The notes under the pieces are model-generated. The model saw only the letters and a list, made by a program, of their open reading frames with translations, did not search any database and was not told the DNA's origin. This document shows positions 53,005 to 62,265 of a stretch of 64,000 bases of DNA, one piece after another. Position numbers and translations under genes: made by a program. The DNA comes from Petasospora fabianii (lineage: Eukaryota > Ascomycota > Saccharomycetes > Phaffomycetales > Wickerhamomycetaceae). How positions within the stretch are numbered: position 1 is the stretch's first letter; each line of letters opens with the position of its first letter. The DNA lies in contig CP048715.1 in assembly GCA_022641835.1 (NCBI GenBank), positions 558,001-622,000 on the forward strand, read 5' to 3'.

Positions 53005-53504
53005 ATAAGAAGTTTCGATCAAGTAGCCTATGGAAGGGAGAGGGTAGGTTGTGTGCGTGAAGCGAAAACAGGCTCTGTTAAGGGAAACGGGAGTTATACA
53101 TCTTTGATGGCAATGATGATCTGCCACCGAAAAGAAGGGAAAAAAAGACATGAAGGACCTGGTACGGCCACTAATACAAGCATAACTCTCGTGCCGCATC
53201 TGGAGCTTATGCGAGGGGTTACCCTGGCGCGATGTCGTGCCCAAGATTTTTTTTTTTTTTTTGAGGACAGACTCGCCACTTCAACCAAACTTTCCCTCCT
53301 TAACATTGTTGAAGTATTATCAAAACATCATTGAACGAGCGCTTGTTCTCCTAGTCATCTGATTCGTTTTACCTAGAACCGTAATTGACACATACGTTTC
53401 ATCTGTCCCCAAAGACTGCCTTTTCTAGCACCTCAAATCCCAGCAGTTTCACACACATAGGTCCCGTCTCAAATCCCTCACTTAACACCTTGACATACAG
53501 CAAA
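53005..53504. promoter_or_regulatory. SUI1/NRD1 divergent promoter with T16 tract
   Basis: A 500-bp shared promoter. A T16 run at 53247-53262 (A16 on the SUI1 strand) is the typical poly(dA:dT) nucleosome-depleting element. No TATA box is obvious. Confidence 0.5.
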
Positions 53505-55550
53505 ATGAGCTCAAACGTGCTGGCACTGTTCTCTTCAACATTAGATGAGATAAAGGGTGTCAAGACCGGTATTTCGGGCTCTCGTATCAAGAAGCTCACA
53601 CAGATCGCTCTGGATAACGTTAACGTAAGTTTTTAATAACCCCATCAATCCCCTGTTCTCGTGATCTTGCACATCCGAGTCCCCCGACTGCTGGCACCGG
53701 CCCAGTCACTTTTAACTACATGATAGACCATCTGCACCATAGTGACTGCTGATGTTATTACTGGTAGTCGTTATCAAGTTAGATGCTATTCGACTTCTCC
53801 ACACTCCTCAAGCGAGTGGTGGCGGAGCTGGAATATGCTTGCACCCACCTGAACAGAAGAATGTCCTCTTAGTTGGTAACATTAATATTAACACTAGATC
53901 TAGATCTCTTCGCAAATCGTCGACAAGTGCTACCAAAACATCAAAGATGTTCCGGCTTCACACAAGCTTGGTGCTCTTTATGTGATTGACTCTATTGCTC
54001 GTCGCTACCAAGACTCCGCTGCTGCTAATGGTCAGGCTGTAAATGCCTCTGCCCCAGAGGGAACCTATGCCCATGCTCTCTATAAGTTTGATAGCGTGAT
54101 TGAGGACTGTCTTCGTATCACTTTTGATTATGCTCCTGAGGAGCACAAAGATAAGGCTAATAAGTTAGTTGATATCTGGCGTAAGGCTGGTACTTTTACA
54201 GAGTCTAAACTTACTAGCGCTGTGAACAACTACAGTGGCTCTACAACACCACCTTCTGCTCCACCTTCTACCAACTCTACTCAAGCTTCATCTCAGTATG
54301 CTGCGCCAGCTCAGGTCAACGCTAATGATCTCCTTAAGAATCTTGCAGCCCTTGGTGCTGCTTCTGCGGGCCCTGCTCCTGTCTCTGCTCCAGCAGGTCA
54401 ACCTACTAGCGGTTTCCCACCGGTTGCCCCACCACCGGCTGCTAACTCTGCCCCAGCTATTCGAGGACTCGCTGACCCACAGCAAGCTATTGCTCAGTTG
54501 TTGTCTCAGATGCAGAGCACCGGTCAGCTGCCTCCTTTCCCAACTCAGGGCGCTCCTTCCCAGTCACCTCCACATCAACATGAGCAGCATCAGCAACAAG
54601 TTGGTGGCCGCTCGCGTTTCGGTGACACAGCCTTGTCTCAGGAGGAGGCATTTCGCCGTGCTGGTGGTGAAGGTGGTAGAGAAAGAGAACGCGGCGGTAA
54701 TGCGTACTCTCGTCGTCAGCGTTCTCGTTCACCACGTCGCCAACGTGACCTTCCACCTCCGGGCCACGTTATTGGAGAGAAGAATCTCCCAGGAACCGCT
54801 CACTACAGAGAGCGTAATGTCCAACTGGATCCTAATCTCCCTTACAACTCTATTAAAGTTCTTAGTCGTACCATGTTTGTTGGTGGTATTCCAGGCTACA
54901 TGAGCCAAGATGATGTCAAGGCTGTTCTCAGACCATATGCTGAGGTTCAGAGTGTCATCTTGAACCCAGAGCGTAAGCATGCCTTCGTGAAGGCCTACTC
55001 TCGCCGCGAAGCCGAAGCCGTTTTGCAAAACTACAATAAGATTACTTCTGTGAACCTTCGTGTCCGTTGGGGTGTTGGTTTCGGTCCTCGTGACTGTTGT
55101 GATTACCAGCATGGTATGTCCATTATCCCAATCGACAGACTCACTGAGGCCGACAAGCGCTGGGTCCACAGTGCTGAATGGGGTGGTATCGGCTTTGAGC
55201 GTGAGTTAGTTCCAAACCTCGTGATGGAGGAACCGGATATTGAGATTGGTGAAGGTGTTTCTTCCAAGGCCATCTCCAAAAAGATGCCAACTGATGGTTC
55301 GAGAAACGGTCCTCGTTCTTCCAAGCCAGGTGAGGCTCCACCTCCAGAAGTTGCTCCTTCTGAGATGCCTGCCTTCATGCGTAACAACATGGGTGCCACT
55401 CAGCTTGCCAACTTGTTTAACAACGGTGGTGGTGTTCCTCCTGCCCCTCCAGCTGCCGCTGCTGCTCCTTCTGGTGGTGCTGCACCAGCTACTGATTCTG
55501 CTGCTCAGCTTGCTAGTCTTATGGCCATGCTTCAGAACCAGCAGAAATAA
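53505..55550 (+). CDS. NRD1: NRD1/Seb1 RNA-binding transcription-termination factor (two exons)
   Basis: Pol II CTD-binding and RNA-binding subunit of the Nrd1-Nab3-Sen1 type complex that ends short non-coding transcripts. Exons 53505-53624 and 53904-55550 join to 588 aa (575 in S. cerevisiae). The CTD-interaction domain (about residues 5-150) includes GISGSRIKKLTQIALDNVN across the junction to ISSQIVD, then ASHKLGALYVIDSIARRYQ. An Ala/Pro/Gln linker follows, then RRQRSRSPRRQR (about 310), and the RRM at about 362-426 (TMFVGGIPGYMSQDDV onward). The Nrd1-specific extension GFGPRDCCDYQHG and LTEADKRWVHSAEWGG is present. The tail is Pro/Ala-rich with QNQQK at the end. Confidence 0.95.
53625..53903 (+). 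other. NRD1 intron (279 bp, about five times the local norm)
   Basis: GTAAGT donor at 53625-53630, branch-like TATTAAC at 53887-53893 and ATCTAG acceptor ending 53903. The join VN-ISSQIVDKCYQNIKDV gives a gapless match in spacing to yeast Nrd1 (23 residues from the junction to SHKLG). Another AG lies six bases upstream (CACTAG), which would add two codons (ATC TAG) and a stop, so the downstream one is used. Confidence 0.88.
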
Positions 55551-55943
55551 TTTGTTTGATGAATCGATTGTTATAGGACAAAAAAAAAGCTAGGCCAATG
55601 TCTTGGCTCATGTAATGTATATTTGAGCACTTTAGTGCTAGTTGTTAGTATTAAAACGATTCCGTAGATTTAGAGAAGTCCCTAATCTTCCCCACACTGT
55701 CCGCGCGCGAGTCAGACTTTTTTTTTTTTTTTTCTTCCCAACTCGTTTTCTTCGATGGCTGTCGATGAGATCAACCTCATTTACACAACAGAATCTCTGT
55801 TACTCGATTAAAGACCCATTCTAATCATAGATTGCGGACTGTCCGAGTGAGAACCTTCCGTCACGTCGCTCATACGCTCCTCTATACCTTTCACCCGCAC
55901 ATCCCTATTGCGGGCCCCGATCCTAGATCTCTACCGCTTCGCC
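55551..55943. promoter_or_regulatory. NRD1 3' end and FOL1 promoter with T16 tract
   Basis: About 390 bp. An A9 run near 55580 lies in the NRD1 3' region. A T16 run at 55718-55733 runs straight into TTCCCA, about 210 bp upstream of the FOL1 ATG; the same TTCTTCCCA follows the T run upstream of GIS2 (59377-59391). Confidence 0.5.
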
Positions 55944-58343
55944 ATGCCTTTCTCCTCCTCCTCCATATCCACTTCAAAATCCAACCCGGATATTGTCCTC
56001 ATCGACACACTCTCCGCTCAAGCCATTACTGGTAGGGACTTCTGGAAGAGGCCCACCGTGCAGCCGCTTGATGTGTCCGTTGAGCTTCGTACTGACTTCA
56101 AAGCCTCGAGTGATACAGATGACTTGAGATACTCCCTCAATTACGCAGTTATCTCTCGTAACATTACTGAGTTCTTTGAGAAGAACAAAGGCAAGAATTT
56201 TAAGTCATTACAGAATGTCGCTAAGGGAGTTGCAGATGTTGTCCTTGACGAGAAGAAGGGCGGTGGTCAGAATGCAAGAGTCTCTGTATCGGGCCGTAAG
56301 ACGGAAATAAGAGCCCAGAAGATCGAAGTTGTATTGAACAGAGAGAAGACCGATGCTTCTGTTTCTAAGATTGATGGATTTAATGATACCTTCCTTATCC
56401 ACGGTATCAAATGCTCTACTTTGATTGGTGTCTTCACGTTCGAACGTCTTCAGAAGCAGTTTGTTTCCCTTGATCTAGAAATCACGGCTGAGGATTTTGA
56501 CAATGTTGATATCTATCAAATAATTGACGATGTTGCTACCTACGTGGATAACTCCAACTTCAAAACTGTGGAGGCATTGATTGAATGCGTTGCTCAAATT
56601 GTTTGTCAGTACCCAATTCTTGGGGTTGTTGCGAAAGTTGAGAAGCCAAATGCCATCACTTTTGCCGAAGGCGTTGGTGTCCAAGTCACAAGAACTCCAA
56701 AGGACTTCGAAGGAAAAGCTCCTATTTCCACTTCTGAGGAGATCCAGAAAAGAACAACTGAGAGCTTGTCTTCCTTCAATTTGCCATCAGCGCAGGAGAC
56801 TGCTGTGGCTGAAGGACGAGTGCACACAGCCTATATTGCGGTCGGTTCCAACGTTGGTTCTCCTGTTGAGAACATCATTAAGGCAATCGAGCAGCTAAAT
56901 CAAGTTACAGACACAAAGGTTGTACAGACGTCCTCTCTTTATGAGTCTGAACCAATGTATCACTTGGACCAGGACAAGTTCATTAATGGTGTTTTTGAGA
57001 TCACCACCAAACTTACTCCGCAGTCTCTTTTAAAAATTCTCAAGGAGATCGAGTACAATGTCCTCGGTCGTGTCAAACTGATTGAGAATGGACCAAGATC
57101 AATCGACCTCGATATCCTCTTGTACGATGACCTCGTGCTCAATGATACACAGGTCAATCTCACCATCCCACACATTAGCATGCTGGAGCGCACATTCGTT
57201 CTTCAGCCTCTCTGTGAACTAGTGCCACCAACCTATATCCATCCACTTTCAGCTGAGCCAATTCACAACCACTTGAAGCAACTTTACGTCTCCACAGGAG
57301 ACGCGTCGAAACAGAAATCCAACCGTCTGTTCACTCACGTTCCATTGTTTAATGCCCTATCCAATCATCATGATGCAAACGCTGCATTGACATTCGACCT
57401 GACACATCACACACATCGTACCAGACTCATGGGGATCCTCAACACAACGCCGGACTCATTCTCTGATGGTGGTCGCTCAGCATCCCTCCCACTTGCCATT
57501 GAGAATGCACTCAAGATGGTTCATGCCGGTGTTGATATTATTGATATTGGTGGTGTCTCCACACGTCCTGGATCGATTGCTCCTGACGCTGAGGAGGAAT
57601 GGCGCCGTGTTGTGCCTATTGTGAAGGGTATCAGAGAGCATGCTGATGAAAAGCTGAGAAATGTGATCATTAGTGTGGATACATATAGGGCTAAGATTGC
57701 AAGAGATGCCATTGAAGCTGGTGCTGATATCATCAATGACATCAGTGGTGGCCTCTTTGATGAGGATATGTTTAAGGTCGTTGCGGAAACTGGTGTTCCA
57801 TATGTGCTGAATCATACCAGAGGCACTCCAGATACCATGTCCAAGCTTAACCATTACGAAAATTCTAAGGATGCTGGCTTGGTTGAGTACTTCAAGTCTG
57901 AGGAGAACATTGATGAGTCCGAGGACAGTGTCTTACTCAAGGCTGTTTCCAGAGAGTTGTGTGTTCAGTACCGTAAGGCCATTGATGCTGGTGTCAAGAG
58001 ATGGCAAATCATCACAGATCCAGGTATTGGGTTCGCTAAGAACTTGAGACAGAACTTGGCCATTATCAGAGGTACACCGTTGATCAAGTCCTATTCCAAC
58101 TTCAACGAAGACACGGAGACTTTCAACTCTCTTGAAGGATTGCCGATTTTGCTTGGTCCATCTAGAAAGAAATTCATTGGTACATTGACCAATGAAAAGG
58201 TTCCGTCAGAAAGAGTGTTGACCACTGGTGCTGTTATAATGTCCTGTGTTGGCTATCAGTCGGACATTGTCAGAGTGCATGACGTTGAAGAGGTCAAGAA
58301 GGTTTTGCTAATTGGTGACGCACTTTATAGAGACGTCCTTTGA
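55944..58343 (+). CDS. FOL1: Trifunctional folate enzyme (DHNA, HPPK, DHPS)
   Basis: A 799-aa trifunctional enzyme making dihydropteroate, matching S. cerevisiae Fol1 (824 aa). The dihydroneopterin aldolase part, a tandem FolB pair, covers about residues 10-260. HPPK follows (about 290-440), with AYIAVGSNVGSPVENI and GPRSIDLDILLYDDL. DHPS is about 495-795, with LMGILNTTPDSFSDGG, IIDIGGVSTRPGS, IINDISGG and LLGPSRKKFIG. The frame extends to a TTG at 55908, but ATG 55944 (MPFSSSSISTSK) is the sensible start. The enzyme is mitochondrial in yeast; the Ser/Lys N-terminus is a weak presequence. DHPS is the sulfonamide target, and its motifs look normal. Confidence 0.96.
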   Translation: MPFSSSSISTSKSNPDIVLIDTLSAQAITGRDFWKRPTVQPLDVSVELRTDFKASSDTDDLRYSLNYAVISRNITEFFEKNKGKNFKSLQNVAKGVADVVLDEKKGGGQNARVSVSGRKTEIRAQKIEVVLNREKTDASVSKIDGFNDTFLIHGIKCSTLIGVFTFERLQKQFVSLDLEITAEDFDNVDIYQIIDDVATYVDNSNFKTVEALIECVAQIVCQYPILGVVAKVEKPNAITFAEGVGVQVTRTPKDFEGKAPISTSEEIQKRTTESLSSFNLPSAQETAVAEGRVHTAYIAVGSNVGSPVENIIKAIEQLNQVTDTKVVQTSSLYESEPMYHLDQDKFINGVFEITTKLTPQSLLKILKEIEYNVLGRVKLIENGPRSIDLDILLYDDLVLNDTQVNLTIPHISMLERTFVLQPLCELVPPTYIHPLSAEPIHNHLKQLYVSTGDASKQKSNRLFTHVPLFNALSNHHDANAALTFDLTHHTHRTRLMGILNTTPDSFSDGGRSASLPLAIENALKMVHAGVDIIDIGGVSTRPGSIAPDAEEEWRRVVPIVKGIREHADEKLRNVIISVDTYRAKIARDAIEAGADIINDISGGLFDEDMFKVVAETGVPYVLNHTRGTPDTMSKLNHYENSKDAGLVEYFKSEENIDESEDSVLLKAVSRELCVQYRKAIDAGVKRWQIITDPGIGFAKNLRQNLAIIRGTPLIKSYSNFNEDTETFNSLEGLPILLGPSRKKFIGTLTNEKVPSERVLTTGAVIMSCVGYQSDIVRVHDVEEVKKVLLIGDALYRDVL

Positions 58344-58717
58344 TAGGATTACACCAGTGCATGTCGATACTACGAGTAAATAAAGAACTGATCAATAACA
58401 AGCCGAGACAACGTATTAAGATGTCTCACATAACACAATTGAGTACAAATATATGGGTCGTTAAAAAGTTTTTAGCAGTAGCAACCCCCTCTTCGAAACA
58501 CCTTGCATACTTGAGAAATTTAAAACAGGCAAACAAAGCAGCAAAAAAGGAGAGACATAAGCCTTAAAAAGGTAATCTGAAAATAAGAGACAAAAATATG
58601 AGAGGAAATAAAGAGATCAGAAGAAAATTGGGGTCATAAGTAGATAGTCATTACATGCATCCACTCCTTCTCACCATTCACCTTCAACACTCCAACGCAT
58701 GAGCCAGAGGAGTAAGC
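58344..58717. other. Convergent 3' region FOL1 / GIS2
   Basis: About 370 bp between stops, AT-rich with A-rich runs near 58540-58620. A 75-codon plus-strand frame begins just after FOL1 and looks like chance. Confidence 0.45.
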
Positions 58718-59260
58718 TTAGTTCTCAGCAGACTTCTCAGCACAGTCACGAGAGATGTGACCAGTGGCACCACAGTTGTAGCAGGTCTTAGCGTTGGCAG
58801 CGTCACCACCGGCAGCGGAAGAACAGTCCTTAGAGATGTGACCGGTCTTACCGCAGGCGTAGCACTTGACAACACCAGCCTGGCAGTCACGGGCAAAGTG
58901 GTTTGGACCACCACACTTGTAACAGGTGGTCTTGGAACCGGCTCTGTTACCACCGAATGGCTTTGGTGGACGGGCACCGGCCTGCTGTGGCTGGGTACAG
59001 TTTCTGGAGATGTGACCGAACTGACCACAGTTGTAACAACGGGTACCGTTGCCCTGCTCAGTGCACTCGGATTGAACGTGACCGACACCACCGCAGTTGT
59101 AGCACTGCTTCTGAGTGTTCTGTCTTGGCTCTGGACAGTCAGTGGACTCGTGGCCTGGCTGGCGACAGTTGTAGCAGAGACGCTCCTCCTGAGTGCAGGT
59201 CTCGGCAAGGTGACCAACCTCACCACATTTGTAACAGGTTCTTGGGAAAACAGCAGCCAT
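58718..59260 (-). CDS. GIS2: GIS2/CNBP: seven CCHC zinc-knuckle RNA-binding protein
   Basis: A 180-aa cytoplasmic mRNA-binding protein, orthologue of yeast Gis2 (153 aa) and human CNBP, associated with translating ribosomes and stress granules. Seven CX2CX4HX4C knuckles are visible, for example CYKCGEVGHLAETC, CYNCRQPGHESTDC, CYNCGQFGHISRNC and CYNCGATGHISRDC. A glycine/arginine linker (GARPPKPFGGNRAG) after knuckle four accounts for most of the extra length. The start is ATG 59260 (MAAVFPRTCYKCG); the frame runs five codons further to a TTG. The promoter has poly-T. Confidence 0.96.
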   Translation of the reverse strand: MAAVFPRTCYKCGEVGHLAETCTQEERLCYNCRQPGHESTDCPEPRQNTQKQCYNCGGVGHVQSECTEQGNGTRCYNCGQFGHISRNCTQPQQAGARPPKPFGGNRAGSKTTCYKCGGPNHFARDCQAGVVKCYACGKTGHISKDCSSAAGGDAANAKTCYNCGATGHISRDCAEKSAEN

Positions 59261-59750
59261 TTCGTAAGACGACAAGGGAATTGTGTGGGGTCAGGACAGT
59301 GGTCAGTGGGGTTTTGCTCGGAAAAGTTTGCAAAAATTTTGATCACCGCAGAGCTCGACGTCGCGGCCGCGCTTTCTTTTTTTTTCTTCCCATCAGAGCT
59401 GCGGAGTGAGCTCCGGTGGCGTGCTGATGAGGTGTACTAGTTGTCCTGGTCTCCGGATCTACCTAATGCCAGTTTGACGTGTTTGTTGTGTTTAGGTTCT
59501 TCAACTCAGACCATGTGCTGCTCCGGTTGGGCTCAAATTGTAGATAATTAATGGCCTGGTATCGGCTAATCGACTCTTATCTGCAACCAAGAATGTTCAC
59601 TTATCGAGAAAATACACGTGACTGTACACCGGGTCTGACCGTATTGAGTGCACACCAACCCCCCATCGCCAGATCTACAGAAGCTTCACCTGCAGTTGTC
59701 ATCCTCTAATATTTACATCCTCGAATATACAAGACACATATACCACTATT
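59261..59750. other. Intergenic GIS2 promoter / CRS1 3' end
   Basis: About 490 bp. A T-rich run at 59377-59391 and a NotI-like CGCGGCCGCG just before it lie near the GIS2 start. CACGTGAC at 59615-59622 matches the Cbf1 consensus. No gene recognised. Confidence 0.5.
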
Positions 59751-62066
59751 TCAAGCAGCCTGCTTCTCCAAATACTCTTTGTGCAACTTTGTCTGAGCAT
59801 CAAACTGTTTCTGTAACTTCTTTCTGGCGCTCTTGGACACCTCCTTACCATCTTTGTCAATGGTTGGCATGCCACTCTCATCCCATGCCGAGTACTCAGC
59901 AGTCTTGAACATCTCAGATGGAGAGATCTTTGCCCTCTCCATTCTCTCACGCTCTTGTTGCTCCTTCAACTGAGCCTGTGCAGCCTTCTTAGCAGCCTTC
60001 TCCGCCTCACGCTTCACTTTCTCGGCCTGGATGGCAACAAGTTCCTCCTTCTCAGCAGGGCTGAGGAATTTGACAAGTGCAGGTTGGCCATCAGCTCTAT
60101 CATCAAGAGACACATTCAAATTAAGTAAGTCCTCGTTACGGATCTTATCAGTGGCATCAAGGAAGTCCTTGTATGGGGCCTTGGCGATGGCAGATGAACG
60201 AACAGTGTCTCTGAAAGTGGAAAGGGCCTTGACAAATGGCATGGCAATCTCCTCAACTGAACCACTTGTATCAGCAGAAGCAGATGAATCCTCCCATCCG
60301 AGTCTGTCTGAGCGGGCCGGGAATCCTAAGATGTCCAAGATTTTGGTGACAAAGTAAGTGACTTGAAGTACTTGGTCAATCTTGATCTCAGCACCAGATG
60401 CAACAATGTATGAGTTTGTCTTGGTGACAAGCTCTGAAAGGGCCTTGAGAACCTGTGGTGTGGCCAAGTTGTCACAGAAGGCAGTGTGAACAGCGTCCTC
60501 AGCATCTTCCAAGTCCTTCATCAACTGCTTCTCAGCTGACCCAACACGCTTACCAACAATAACCCCACGAGACACGCGGTCTCTCGTATCGTGATTCAAA
60601 GCTCTCACAGTCTGGAAGAACTTGCTCATAGAAGACTCAAATGCCTTAACCTCCTGTAACAAAGCCTCCTTGAAGTCTAACTGGTTGTTCCATTGAATAG
60701 TGGCAAATGCCAATCTGAGCTGTCTGGCAGAGTAACGCTCAAGGGCCTCCTGAATTGTGATGAAATTCTTCAAAGACTTACTCATCTTCTGACCTTCAAT
60801 GTGCAAATGACCAGTATGCAAGAAGTAGTTGACCCACTGTTCACAATCGAAGCATGCCTCGGACTGTGCCAACTCGTTGTCGTGATGTGGGAATGCAAGA
60901 TCAATACCACCAGAATGAATATCCATGGTAGAGCCCAAGATGTCAGAGGCCATTACAGAACACTCAATGTGCCAGCCTGGTCGACCTTTACCCCATGGTG
61001 ATTCCCATTCTGGCTCACCTGGCTTTGAGGCCTTCCAAAGAGCGAAATCATTAGGTGATTTTTTACCGGAACTGTTGACGGTCAATGAACCTTCACCTTC
61101 AGCAATAAGATCTGCCTGGCCCTTGTTCCATGGTTGAAGCTTGGCATAGTCGTGCTTAGAGGACTTGTCAAATGCAAATGTGTCAAAGTAGACCGAGCCA
61201 TCATCGGTAGCGTAGGCATAGCCATTAGAGATGATCTTCTCAACAAACTCGATAATCTCTGGAACGTACTCCGAGACTCTCGTTGTGACAGTTGGTGGGA
61301 GGACGTTGAGAGCAGCCATGTCATCATTAAACTTTTGCTCCCAAAAAGATGGAAGTGCACGGAAGACTTCTGGATCATTCACTGTGTTGCCTCTCTCAGA
61401 ATCAAGGAGTGGTACGAGAACGTCTTTAACACCTTCAAGGAACTCTTTCTTGGATAGAGACTTAACATCGTTGATTGCCTTGAGAGCGGTATTGGCAGAC
61501 TTGAAGTACATTGGGAACTTTGGGTTGGCAACCTGCTTTTCCTGGACATTGACACTGGAGGCCCATGTGGAGAATTCGGACTTGTCAACTGGGGCCTCCG
61601 AGAGGTTCTTCTTCACGAAAGCATCGAAGCCTTTCTCAGCCTTCTCAATGACAGCTGCAGAAATTTCCTTATCAGATGCAAGCTCGTTCTCGAACTCGTT
61701 AAAGAGATACTCGTGTCTGGCTCTGATAATGATCTTGTCATCAATGTCGGTAACGTTCTGGACAAACGTAACATTGTAACCAAAGTAGTTCTGGAGGATA
61801 CGTCTGTTGATGTCGGTGGAGACGTAGTTTCTTGCATGACCCATGTGTGAAGAGTCATACACGGTCGGACCACAGCAGTACCAGGACACCTTGCGATCTC
61901 TGGATGGAACAAATTCCGTCTTCGTCCTAGTGAGGGAGTTGTAGAGCTTCAACACTGGCTTCTCAACCTCCTGCGAAACAGGGGTGCGCCACTCGGGCTG
62001 AACGACTGCTGATTTTGTCTTGCTAACTGTGGCCATTGTTCTTCTGAGCAGGCAACGGATGGTCAT
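59751..62066 (-). CDS. CRS1: Cysteinyl-tRNA synthetase, two possible starts
   Basis: A 771-aa class I synthetase charging tRNA-Cys, orthologue of yeast YNL247W (767 aa). The HIGH-type motif is [11 protein letters not shown], with [10 protein letters not shown] before it. The zinc-site region includes [20 protein letters not shown], and the KMSKS motif is [12 protein letters not shown]. The C-terminus is Lys/Glu/Ala-rich and coiled, as in eukaryotic CysRS. Two in-frame ATGs lie close: 62066 gives [16 protein letters not shown] and 62036 gives [13 protein letters not shown]. The first 10 residues are basic and hydrophobic, like a mitochondrial presequence, so one gene probably serves both compartments. 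Confidence 0.96.
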   Translation of the reverse strand: MTIRCLLRRTMATVSKTKSAVVQPEWRTPVSQEVEKPVLKLYNSLTRTKTEFVPSRDRKVSWYCCGPTVYDSSHMGHARNYVSTDINRRILQNYFGYNVTFVQNVTDIDDKIIIRARHEYLFNEFENELASDKEISAAVIEKAEKGFDAFVKKNLSEAPVDKSEFSTWASSVNVQEKQVANPKFPMYFKSANTALKAINDVKSLSKKEFLEGVKDVLVPLLDSERGNTVNDPEVFRALPSFWEQKFNDDMAALNVLPPTVTTRVSEYVPEIIEFVEKIISNGYAYATDDGSVYFDTFAFDKSSKHDYAKLQPWNKGQADLIAEGEGSLTVNSSGKKSPNDFALWKASKPGEPEWESPWGKGRPGWHIECSVMASDILGSTMDIHSGGIDLAFPHHDNELAQSEACFDCEQWVNYFLHTGHLHIEGQKMSKSLKNFITIQEALERYSARQLRLAFATIQWNNQLDFKEALLQEVKAFESSMSKFFQTVRALNHDTRDRVSRGVIVGKRVGSAEKQLMKDLEDAEDAVHTAFCDNLATPQVLKALSELVTKTNSYIVASGAEIKIDQVLQVTYFVTKILDILGFPARSDRLGWEDSSASADTSGSVEEIAMPFVKALSTFRDTVRSSAIAKAPYKDFLDATDKIRNEDLLNLNVSLDDRADGQPALVKFLSPAEKEELVAIQAEKVKREAEKAAKKAAQAQLKEQQERERMERAKISPSEMFKTAEYSAWDESGMPTIDKDGKEVSKSARKKLQKQFDAQTKLHKEYLEKQAA

Positions 62067-62182
62067 AAACAAGCTGTGAGGGCAAGTGTATTAATATTGA
62101 AAGAGCTCAGAGAAGAGTCGAAAGTGCACAGTCATCGGACGGTCTTTTCGCGGCCAGAAACGAGACACCTAAAAACAACGAC

Positions 62183-62189
62183 CGGGTAA
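62183..62189 (+). promoter_or_regulatory. Reb1-like site CGGGTAA
   Basis: CGGGTAA, the full Reb1 consensus, in the 199-bp divergent promoter of CRS1 and the FGGY kinase, about 77 bp before the kinase ATG. It overlaps a GTAAGT that I considered as a splice donor and rejected, since no upstream ATG exists. Confidence 0.45.
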
Positions 62190-62265
62190 GTCTTTTATTC
62201 GTCAACTGGCCATCAATAGCTCATGACTAGAGACATGGTGCCGTATACCCGCATTGTCTGGTAAT

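Noticed and set aside
53749-53860. C/D-box snoRNA in the NRD1 intron (CTGATGT and CTGA about 105 nt apart)
   Set aside because: The C box is imperfect, no terminal stem is convincing, and there is no identifiable guide target.
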